Shown here piece after piece: positions 1 to 5,796 of a stretch of 7,906 bases of DNA. A model generated the notes under the pieces. It made no database searches. It saw only the letters and a list, made by a program, of their open reading frames with translations, and was not told the DNA's origin. Positions within the stretch are counted from its first letter, which is position 1; every line of letters begins with the position of its first letter. The position numbers were made by a program, and so were the translations under genes. The DNA comes from Thermoflexales bacterium (GTDB lineage: Bacteria; Chloroflexota; Anaerolineae; B4-G1; SLSP01): NCBI GenBank assembly GCA_015486785.1, contig WFQZ01000030.1, positions 1 through 7,906 of the forward strand, in the 5' to 3' direction.

Positions 1-57
1 ACGATCTTCACCCCCATCCGGCGCATCCTGGATCACTTCGGGGTCACGCTTGCTTAG
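1..57 (+). CDS. C-terminal end of an upstream gene (partial, 5' end outside window)
   Basis: Frame 1 is open from the window edge to a TAG at 55-57 and encodes TIFTPIRRILDHFGVTLA. Fourteen of the 18 sense codons end in G or C, like the real genes here, which supports coding. Too little is present to name a family. Its first residues (TIFTP) and their codons resemble the C-terminal TIFKP of the DUF364 protein that follows (ten identical bases, ACGATCTTCA, at 1-10 and 902-911), so a tandem DUF364 paralogue is possible but unproven. It lies on the same strand as the DUF364 gene, about 105 bp upstream, and could share its transcript. Confidence 0.5.
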   Translation, partial: TIFTPIRRILDHFGVTLA

Positions 58-61
58 CTGG

Positions 62-138
62 GACGCACCGAGAAATTCCCTTGAAGGAAAAGTTTTTTTC
101 CTTCAAGGAATCGCGGCGACGCGCCCGCGAGGTGCGTC
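62..138 (+). promoter_or_regulatory. Predicted three-way-junction RNA structure in the DUF364 leader
   Basis: Three nested or adjacent inverted repeats fit together without conflict. The outer stem GACGCACC (62-69) pairs with GGTGCGTC (131-138). Hairpin 1 has a perfect 13-bp stem (79-91 with 96-108) and loop GTTT. Hairpin 2 has a 6-bp stem TCGCGG (111-116) with CCGCGA (125-130) and an 8-nt loop. The junction strands are 9, 2 and 0 nt. The element ends about 16 nt before the ribosome binding site of the DUF364 gene, so it could be a cis-acting leader or an intercistronic stabiliser. Hairpin 1 alone could be a terminator of the upstream gene, but no U-run follows it; the seven T residues lie inside the stem. 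No known riboswitch class is recognised. Confidence 0.45.
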
Positions 139-163
139 GCGCTGAGGACTAATGAAGGAGACT

Positions 164-943
164 ATGACTTTACTGGAACGACTGTTAGCACAGGTGCAGG
201 AGAATGCCCGCCGTGCCAGGCCCTTGGATATCCGCATCGGGCAGCATTGGACGGTGCTCACGGTGGAGCTGGCGGGGCAGATTCGGGGCGGATTGTCTTC
301 CACGCTGGGCAGCAGCAGCGATCACCATCACGGGGGGCGCGTGCCGGTGCGGGATGCCGGGAAGCTGCTCGATTACTCCGCGCCGGAGCTGCTGGCTCTG
401 GCTCATTCCGATAGCTTGCCGGAGGCCAGCGTGGGATTGGCGATGCTCAACGCGCTGTTGGACGTGGACGAATCCCGTTGCGTGGAGGTCAATGCGGCGG
501 AGGTGATCGCCGAACGGGGCGCGGGGCGCAACGTGACCATCGTGGGGCATTTCCCCTTCACGCCGCGCATCCGCCGCGTGGCCGGGCAATTGTGGGTGCT
601 AGAAAAGAATCCCCGCGCGGGCGATACCCCGGCCTCGCGGGCGCACGAGGTGATCCCGCAATCGGATGTCGTGGCGATCACCGGCACCACGCTGTTGAAT
701 CACACCTTTGACGCGCTGTTGTCGCTATGCCGCCCGGAGGCTTACGTGTTGATGCTGGGCGGCACGACGCCGCTTTCCGAAATCCCTCTCTCGCTGGGTG
801 TGGACGCGGTGGCCGGGACTTTACTGGCCGACCCTCAAGCGGCGTTGCTGGCGGCGGCGCAGGGCGCGACTTATCCCCAAATTCCGGGCAAGCGGTTGCT
901 GACGATCTTCAAGCCTCAGCATGCACAAACGGCACGAATCTAA
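164..943 (+). CDS. DUF4213/DUF364 family protein, putative heavy-metal chelation protein
   Basis: 259 residues. The N-terminal part (about 1-110) has the DUF4213 pattern, including the AGKLL segment (65-69) and the GLAMLNALLD helix (91-100). The C-terminal part is a DUF364 Rossmann-like domain with NVTIVGHFPF (123-132), the SDVVAITGTTLLNHT strand-loop (167-181), a GGTTPLS loop (199-205) and GVDAVAGTL (212-220). Solved relatives suggest an enolase-N-like plus Rossmann-like architecture, and a role in metal or cofactor binding is proposed but not proven biochemically. A DHHHGG cluster (53-58) could bind metal. I chose ATG 164 because AAGGAG (155-160) lies before it, although its spacing is only 3 nt. 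An in-frame ATG at 152, preceded by GAGG (144-147), would add four residues and cannot be excluded. The protein looks cytoplasmic, with no signal peptide or membrane segment. Its stop lies inside the 3' end of the convergent pcm gene. Confidence 0.88.
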   Translation: MTLLERLLAQVQENARRARPLDIRIGQHWTVLTVELAGQIRGGLSSTLGSSSDHHHGGRVPVRDAGKLLDYSAPELLALAHSDSLPEASVGLAMLNALLDVDESRCVEVNAAEVIAERGAGRNVTIVGHFPFTPRIRRVAGQLWVLEKNPRAGDTPASRAHEVIPQSDVVAITGTTLLNHTFDALLSLCRPEAYVLMLGGTTPLSEIPLSLGVDAVAGTLLADPQAALLAAAQGATYPQIPGKRLLTIFKPQHAQTARI

Positions 944-1529
944 CCGCGCCCCAGTCTGTGGCCGACCATCGCCCCTGCGTCTTGGTGATCTGCCGCAAAG
1001 TCTGGTAGCTGCCGGGCGATCCTTGCGGCAACACCAGATGGCCACCCTCGGCTAACTGCTCCCACAACGGCGGCGGCACTTCGGGGATGGCCGCGGTCAC
1101 GATGATCCCTTGGTAAGGCGCGAATTTCGGCCAACCTTCGTAGCCGTCGCCCAGCCGCAGATGCACCTTGTAGCCCAGAGCCTCCAGGCGGGCGCGGGCG
1201 GCTTCGTACAGGGCCGGAATCCGCTCCACCGAGTAGACCTTCATCCCCAGCGCGGCGAGGATCGCCGCTTGGTAGCCGGAGCCGGTGCCGATCTCCAGCA
1301 CCTTGTCCCCCGGCTGCACCTTGAGCAGGTCGGTCATCAAGGCCACGATGTAGGGCTGCGAGATGGTCTGATCGTGCCCGATGGGCAGCGGGAAATCCCC
1401 GTAGGCGAGCAGACGATGCGGCGGCATGACAAACTTGTGGCGCGGCACCTGCGCAAACGCTTCCAGCAAGCGCGGATCGTAAATCCCGCGGCGCCGAAGC
1501 AGGGCGATCATATCTTGGCTCGTTTCCAT
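909..1529 (-). CDS. pcm: Protein-L-isoaspartate O-methyltransferase
   Basis: 206 residues, a normal length for the family. The enzyme transfers a methyl group from S-adenosylmethionine to L-isoaspartyl residues, starting repair of aged proteins in the cytoplasm. The family signatures are in order: VPRHKFVMP (28-36), the substrate-binding stretch around GHDQTISQPYIVA (51-63), SAM motif I VLEIGTGSGYQAAILA (77-92), the acidic end of the second strand (VER, 101-103), GDG (127-129), and the post-motif stretch IIVTAAIPEVPPPLWEQL (142-159) followed by GGHLVLPQG (162-170). The start is ATG at 1529, with GAGG about 6 nt upstream. The last 35 bp overlap the 3' end of the convergent DUF364 gene. It lies 141 bp downstream of the cyclase gene on the same strand and may be read from its own promoter, although I could not identify a convincing one. 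Confidence 0.97.
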   Translation of the reverse strand: METSQDMIALLRRRGIYDPRLLEAFAQVPRHKFVMPPHRLLAYGDFPLPIGHDQTISQPYIVALMTDLLKVQPGDKVLEIGTGSGYQAAILAALGMKVYSVERIPALYEAARARLEALGYKVHLRLGDGYEGWPKFAPYQGIIVTAAIPEVPPPLWEQLAEGGHLVLPQGSPGSYQTLRQITKTQGRWSATDWGAVRFVPFVHAEA

Positions 1530-1611
1530 AGCTCACCTCACGGTTAAAAGGCAGAGGATGAAGCGGTGTTCTGGGGACGACTATGACTTCCCATAAATGG
1601 AGAATGAGAAA

Positions 1612-1654
1612 CGGCGCAGCAAATGGGGGATTGTGAATCGCCATCGCTGCGCCG
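1612..1654 (-). terminator. Terminator-like hairpin behind the cyclase gene
   Basis: On the minus strand, CGGCGCAGC (1654-1646) can pair perfectly with GCTGCGCCG (1620-1612), followed by TTTCTCATT. The stem begins about 17 nt after the cyclase TAA. The 25-nt loop and the interrupted T tract make it a weak intrinsic terminator at best. It may only attenuate read-through from the cyclase gene into pcm. Confidence 0.4.
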
Positions 1655-1670
1655 CTGCGGTTCTGACACT

Positions 1671-2438
1671 TTAATCTTCCAGGATCGCCACGACACGAGC
1701 CGGGCCGGCACTTCCGCCCTGAACCTTCAGCGGGAAGCAGGCCACCTTGAACCCTGTCGGGGGAAGCTGCGCCAGATTCATCAGCCGCTCTATCTGCGCG
1801 TAAGGCAGATCAACTTGGTGCGCAGCCCAGAAGATCCCCGGCTTGCCTCCGGCGGCCATGGCTTTCTGCGCTTGCAGATCCAATGGCTCATCCCAGCCCC
1901 AAGCATCAATCCCCATCACCCGGACGCCTTGCTCGTACATCCACACAGTCGCCTCGGCGGTCACGCCGGGGCCACGGAACATATAATCCGGGGTATCGTA
2001 GAATTTGTCCTGATCGGTTCGCACCATCACGATGTCCAGCGGCTTCAACGTGTACTTGATCCGCGCCAGCTCCTGCCGGATGTCTTCCACCGTCACCGGA
2101 TCGCCTTTCTCCTTGTGCGTCATATTGAGCACCACCCCATCGCTGAAGAACCACTCCAGAGGCAATTGATCAATGGTCAACGCCGGCTGTCCTTGGATCG
2201 TGCTGTTGTAATGATAGGGCGCGTCAATGTGCGTCACATCGTGCGTTCCCAGGCGGGTGATTATCTCTACGGCCCATCCTTCCCCGTTGCGGAGTGCCGA
2301 CGGCGGGACTTTCAATAGAGCTTGCACCTGCTTTGCTCCAGCCTGATGGTCGTGATATTCAACGTCTACACGCAGATAAGGCGGCGTGCCTTCCGGGCTG
2401 GGCTTCAATGTGGATGATAGATCAACAAATTGCGGCAT
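1671..2438 (-). CDS. Cyclase family protein (kynurenine formamidase-like metal-dependent hydrolase)
   Basis: 255 residues, a normal size for the family. Members are cytoplasmic metal-dependent hydrolases, including bacterial arylformamidase and isatin hydrolase; the substrate cannot be told from sequence. The metal-binding signature reads GTHDVTHIDAPYHYN (64-78), giving His66, His70, Asp72 and His76 as the expected ligand or catalytic positions in the pattern H-x-G-T-H-x-D-x-P-x-H, with Val69 in place of the usual Gly. Other family-like parts are DIVMVRTDQD (135-144), VMGIDAWGWDEP (174-185), AAHQVDLP (205-212) and the C-terminal PLKVQGGSAGPARVVA (236-251). The start is ATG at 2438, preceded by an ideal AGGAGG at 6 nt spacing. 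A likely promoter lies just upstream at 2490-2517. There is no kynurenine-pathway neighbour, so annotation as kynB would be unsafe. Confidence 0.93.
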   Translation of the reverse strand: MPQFVDLSSTLKPSPEGTPPYLRVDVEYHDHQAGAKQVQALLKVPPSALRNGEGWAVEIITRLGTHDVTHIDAPYHYNSTIQGQPALTIDQLPLEWFFSDGVVLNMTHKEKGDPVTVEDIRQELARIKYTLKPLDIVMVRTDQDKFYDTPDYMFRGPGVTAEATVWMYEQGVRVMGIDAWGWDEPLDLQAQKAMAAGGKPGIFWAAHQVDLPYAQIERLMNLAQLPPTGFKVACFPLKVQGGSAGPARVVAILED

Positions 2439-2489
2439 GGTTTTCCTCCTTAAAATTGCACGAGATTAGCAACTTTCTCAACGCTTTTG

Positions 2490-2517
2490 ACTATACCATA
2501 GCCCTTGCCCCCGACAA
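2490..2517 (-). promoter_or_regulatory. Predicted sigma-70-type promoter of the cyclase gene
   Basis: Read on the minus strand, TTGTCG (2517-2512) is followed after 16 bp by TATAGT (2495-2490), close to the -35 and -10 consensus. Transcription would start near 2483, giving a leader of roughly 45 nt before the cyclase ATG. The prediction rests on sequence match only. Confidence 0.5.
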
Positions 2518-2568
2518 CTTCTCTCACGGCGACGGCCTGGAAAAGATGCCCGGCCGCACAAGACACGG

Positions 2569-2574
2569 TATAAT
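2569..2574 (+). promoter_or_regulatory. Possible -10 element for the FmdB-type gene
   Basis: A perfect TATAAT lies about 50 bp before the ATG of the zinc-ribbon gene, in the divergent intergenic region 2439-2624. No good -35 hexamer is found 16-18 bp upstream (the sequence there is around ATGCCC), so the promoter is either activator-dependent or not real. The element sits within the near-palindrome GGTATAATACC (2567-2577). Confidence 0.35.
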
Positions 2575-2624
2575 ACCAAAGTCAATTTCAGGCCAACTAT
2601 CCATATTTGAAACAGGAGGAGCTT

Positions 2625-3026
2625 ATGCCGGTTTACGAGTACCGTTGTCAGAAGTGTGGAAAGCGTTTTAGCCGATTCTGGCGATCCTTTTCCAGTGTGG
2701 ATGAGTCCCAGATGACATGCCCAGCCTGCGGCAGCGGCCATGTTTCGCGGCTGATTTCGCGGGTGCGGGCGTTGCGTTCCGAGGAAGACCGCCTGGATAC
2801 GCTGGCCGATCCCACGATGTGGGGCGATCTCGACGAGAACGATCCCCGCAGCATGGGGCGGATGATGCGAAAAATGGCTAACGAACTGGGCGATGAGGCC
2901 GGGGAACTCGGCCCGGAGTTTGAAGAAGTCGTGGATCGCCTGGAATCGGGGCAGCCCTTTGAGCAGATTGAAGCGGAAGTCCCGTCGCTGGCCGAGCCGG
3001 ACGGGGAATCGCTGCCGGCGGCGTAA
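2625..3026 (+). CDS. FmdB-type zinc-ribbon protein with acidic C-terminal extension
   Basis: 133 residues. The N-terminus MPVYEYRCQKCGKRF is the classic opening of the FmdB / putative regulatory zinc-ribbon family. The zinc ligands are two CxxC pairs, Cys8/Cys11 and Cys32/Cys35, followed by a glycine turn. The zinc ribbon takes up only about 42 residues. The rest is an Arg-containing stretch and then a strongly acidic, probably helical tail (about 50-133) with repeated Glu/Asp and the segment GELGPEFEEVVDRLESG. Members are named after a regulator in the formamidase operon of Methylophilus, but the function of most is unknown; the ribbon could bind nucleic acid or protein. I chose ATG 2625 because AGGAGG (2614-2619) lies 5 nt before it; an in-frame TTG at 2607 lacks such a site. 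The protein looks cytoplasmic. It is divergent from the cyclase gene and convergent with the DUF192 gene, with 18 bp between stops. Confidence 0.93.
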   Translation: MPVYEYRCQKCGKRFSRFWRSFSSVDESQMTCPACGSGHVSRLISRVRALRSEEDRLDTLADPTMWGDLDENDPRSMGRMMRKMANELGDEAGELGPEFEEVVDRLESGQPFEQIEAEVPSLAEPDGESLPAA

Positions 3027-3044
3027 CGGAGTGAGACGCAACCG

Positions 3045-3407
3045 TCACACGATGGTGAGTTTGTCTCCCCGGCTGATGTGGTCGAGCCACCGGGGATCGG
3101 CTTCCAGGAAGTAGCGGGCCGGAGCGCGGGGCGCGTAGTAGGGACGGAAGGGGCGGGCCAAGCAGGTATCCACCACCGTCCCGTCCCCGGCCATCCAGAT
3201 CACGGCGATGGGGAAGAAGACGAAGAACATATGAATCGCCGTCCCCACGCGGCTTTCCTGGGATTCCACAAAGAGCAGGCCTTCGTCTTCCGCCAAAGCC
3301 TTGCGGAAAGTCAGCCCGCGCAGCCGACAGAGGAACGTGTCGCACAGGCGCACCCTCAGGGGCAGGATTTCGCCGGAAGCAGTGCGTAGTTGCACCCAGG
3401 CGCTCAT
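3045..3407 (-). CDS. DUF192 family protein
   Basis: 120 residues with the DUF192 fold pattern: strand VQLRTASGEILPLRVRLCDTF (5-25, mostly visible), the hallmark LRGLTFRKAL (29-38), EGLLFV (42-47), a central block IHMFFVFFPIAVIWMAGDG (58-76) matching the usual hydrophobic region before an Asp-Gly turn, and a C-terminal APARYFLEADPRWLDHISRGDKL stretch (95-117). Function in the family is unknown; many relatives are secreted or periplasmic, but this one has no signal peptide. An in-frame start at 3521 would add 38 residues that lie wholly over the histidine-kinase gene. I prefer ATG 3407 because AGGAG lies 6 nt before it. That ribosome binding site sits in the last codons of the kinase gene, and the kinase TGA is one base before this ATG, so the two are almost certainly translationally coupled. 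It is the last gene of the four-gene operon. Confidence 0.9.
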   Translation of the reverse strand: MSAWVQLRTASGEILPLRVRLCDTFLCRLRGLTFRKALAEDEGLLFVESQESRVGTAIHMFFVFFPIAVIWMAGDGTVVDTCLARPFRPYYAPRAPARYFLEADPRWLDHISRGDKLTIV

Positions 3408-3408
3408 C

Positions 3409-5787
3409 TCACGCTCCTGCTTCTTGGTCGGGCCGCTGGGGATGAATGGGCAGCAGGACGGTGAAGGTGCTGCCGTGATCGACGGTGCTATCCACCCACA
3501 CGCGCCCTTGGTGCGCCTCAACCAAAGCCTTGGTGATCGTCAGCCCGATGCCCAAGCCGCCGGCCTCCAGGCTCAAGGGGTTATCGGCGCGGTAGAACCT
3601 CTCCCAGATTTTGGATTGTTCCTCAATAGGAATGCCGACGCCGGTATCCGAAATCCACAGGGAAAGGTAGGTCGGCTTGCCCATTGGCCCCAAGATGCTG
3701 CGTGCCCCGATGCGGATTTCACCCTTGGGATAGGTGAACTTGATCGCGTTGCTCAGCAAGTTATCAATGATGTGGCGCAGGCGGTTGGGGTCCACCTCAA
3801 TCTCCGGGAGATCATCCGGATAGTCCAAGGTCAACTTCAATTCCCGTTCGTGTAATCTTTCCTGATAACGTTTGACCACGCTGCCGATGATCTGCTGCAC
3901 ATCTACCGTCTGGTAATTCAACCCGATGTGCCCCCGTTCAATCTCCGAGACGGAGATCAGGTTATCGGTCAGGGAGTTCATCCGCGTGGTGTTTTCGTGA
4001 ATCACGTTCAAGAACTGCGTGAAGGCCGGCGGCATCTTCCCCGCCATTCCGGCGAGCATGACCTCGGTGTAGCCCTTGATGGCGGTTAGCGGGGTGCGTA
4101 ACTCGTGCGAGATGCTGGCGATGAATTCCCGCTTGGCCTCTTCGGCCATAGATTCGCGGGTGATGTCTTGCAGGATGATCACTTTGCCGATCACCTGAGC
4201 GTCATCCGTCACCACCGAGGAAGCATGGATGCGGATGCGCCGCTCACCCAGCTCAAAAGTGGCTTCATCGGGGATCTCGCCGTTGAGCAGGTCAAAGGGC
4301 AGCTTATCGCGCAACGCTTGCTTCTGTTGCAACTCCTGCAATGAGCGGCCTTTGAGCTGTTCCCGCTTCACGCCCAACAGTTCCTCGGCGGCGCGGTTGA
4401 GCAGGATAATCGTTTTCTCATCGCTCAAGACCAAAATCCCTTCGGACATGCTTTCGAGGATCGCTTCCTCACGGCGCAGCTCCCGCACGCGCACCGCGAG
4501 CAAGTCGCTTAGTTCCTGGGCCTTGGCCTGCAAAGCGTTGTACAGGCGGCGATTTTCCACGGCCCCGGCGATTTGTACGGCAATGCTCGCCGCCAACTTC
4601 TGCTGTTCCGGGCTGAAGGTGGCCGTCGGACGGTCGTTGTAGGCCACAAAGACGCCCACCGTGCGATCCTGGCGGGTCAGCGGCTGGATCAGCAGCGGCC
4701 CACTGTGATTGACTTGCAGCAACTCCAGCAACGGCTTGAGCGACGGGTCTGATTCTTCGCCGGTGAGGACGATTTGCCGGGGTTCCATCGCTTGCTCCAA
4801 AGCCGGGTAATCGTGCAGCTTGATCTCGCGCGGCTTCCGATCTACCCGCCCCAGGACTTTGTACAGCGCGGCCAGGTGCATCGTGTGACCAGAGTCTTCA
4901 TTGAGCAGCAGGATCGCCATCACGTCGGCCCGCAAGGCCATCGCCATGTTGTCCACCACCTGATCCAGCATCCCGCGCAAGTCCAGCGTCTCGCCGATTG
5001 AGCGCGTCGCTTCCACCAAGAAGAGCAGTTCCTGACTCTGGCGCAAGGATTCATTCCCCAGTTGAACCAGCTCTTGACGGTAAGTATTCAAATCCTGCAA
5101 GGCCCGGCTGTAGAGTGAGATGGTGAACAACGAGTATCCGATCAGCGCGAACAAGCGGCCCCATCCTTCTCCGCTGGCGAATTTTTCGGAGATGATCGGT
5201 GCTCCGATCAGCCCCAAAAGTGCGCCTGCCCCGAGGAGTGCAAATGCCCATGCCGCTAAGGGAGCCTTTCTCTCATCCAGCCACTGGGAAATCGCGCCGG
5301 TAGCAGCGACGATGATGGTCAAAGCGTACCACATCGGCACTTGCCAAGAGTGCATGGTGTAAGTGAGCTGCATGTGGATCGCTCGCGGCGCCCATAGGAG
5401 TGTAGTGCCCAGCCACAGCACCAGCCAGCCGCCCAGGATCATAGATAGCACCCCTTGGCTGTGTCCACCCCACCACCGCGAGGCGAAGGCCCAAACCAAC
5501 AGCAGCACCGAGAGCATGTCCGCAGCGTACAAAAGCGGCGCGGTCCATATCGCCAGCCGCGAGATGCTGTTTTGGTGCAGGGGCGCGATGAAGGCCGCCA
5601 TCAAGTGCAGCACCATCGCCCCGATGAGGGCTATGAGGTACGGCTTCAATTCCTGGGCCGGCTCATGTCGCCATTCGGTCCATACAATCCCTGCCGCCGC
5701 CAGAAAACTTAGAAAGACCAGCAGATGGTACACCACCGTGCCCGGCATCGTGCTCAGAAGATTGGGAAGAAACTCAAATGCCCCCAT
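3409..5787 (-). CDS. Membrane sensor histidine kinase (7TM-GAF-PAS-HisKA-HATPase)
   Basis: 792 residues. About seven hydrophobic segments (roughly 17-36, 50-70, 78-100, 115-132, 152-168, 178-198, 210-226) form a 7TM sensor region like those of other Gram-positive and Chloroflexota kinases. A GAF domain follows (about 255-415), then a coiled stretch, a PAS domain (about 441-545), a HisKA dimerisation domain with phospho-acceptor His561 in FIASISHELRTPLTAIKGY, and a HATPase domain. The ATP-binding boxes are intact: N box with Asn676/Asn680 (DNLLSNAIKF), G1 DTGVGIP (714-720), F box WERFYRADN (728-736) and G2 GGLGIGL (743-749). The protein should autophosphorylate and pass phosphate to a response regulator, but none is encoded in the window and there is no receiver domain. 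Its start, ATG 5787, lies 9 nt after the lipoprotein stop, which is fused to its ribosome binding site (TAGGAGG). The ligand is unknown. Confidence 0.95.
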   Translation of the reverse strand: MGAFEFLPNLLSTMPGTVVYHLLVFLSFLAAAGIVWTEWRHEPAQELKPYLIALIGAMVLHLMAAFIAPLHQNSISRLAIWTAPLLYAADMLSVLLLVWAFASRWWGGHSQGVLSMILGGWLVLWLGTTLLWAPRAIHMQLTYTMHSWQVPMWYALTIIVAATGAISQWLDERKAPLAAWAFALLGAGALLGLIGAPIISEKFASGEGWGRLFALIGYSLFTISLYSRALQDLNTYRQELVQLGNESLRQSQELLFLVEATRSIGETLDLRGMLDQVVDNMAMALRADVMAILLLNEDSGHTMHLAALYKVLGRVDRKPREIKLHDYPALEQAMEPRQIVLTGEESDPSLKPLLELLQVNHSGPLLIQPLTRQDRTVGVFVAYNDRPTATFSPEQQKLAASIAVQIAGAVENRRLYNALQAKAQELSDLLAVRVRELRREEAILESMSEGILVLSDEKTIILLNRAAEELLGVKREQLKGRSLQELQQKQALRDKLPFDLLNGEIPDEATFELGERRIRIHASSVVTDDAQVIGKVIILQDITRESMAEEAKREFIASISHELRTPLTAIKGYTEVMLAGMAGKMPPAFTQFLNVIHENTTRMNSLTDNLISVSEIERGHIGLNYQTVDVQQIIGSVVKRYQERLHERELKLTLDYPDDLPEIEVDPNRLRHIIDNLLSNAIKFTYPKGEIRIGARSILGPMGKPTYLSLWISDTGVGIPIEEQSKIWERFYRADNPLSLEAGGLGIGLTITKALVEAHQGRVWVDSTVDHGSTFTVLLPIHPQRPDQEAGA

Positions 5788-5796
5788 AGCCGCCTC

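Noticed and set aside
1623..2318. Plus-strand open frame of 231 codons opposite the cyclase gene
   Set aside because: It is a mirror of the well-supported cyclase gene in GC-rich DNA. The protein is His- and Arg-rich without recognisable domains.
2607..2624. TTG start six codons upstream in the FmdB-type gene
   Set aside because: The codons cover the AGGAGG site, and the family starts with MPVYEY at ATG 2625.
2478..3345. Minus-strand open frames opposite the FmdB-type gene and overlapping the DUF192 gene
   Set aside because: Low-complexity Arg/Pro-rich translations with no motif; the genes on the opposite strand or in another frame have clear signatures and ribosome binding sites.
3408..3521. 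Upstream in-frame start that would extend the DUF192 protein by 38 residues
   Set aside because: The extension lies wholly over the kinase C-terminus, has no ribosome binding site advantage, and is not DUF192-like. It could be mistaken for a weak signal peptide but has no proper hydrophobic core.
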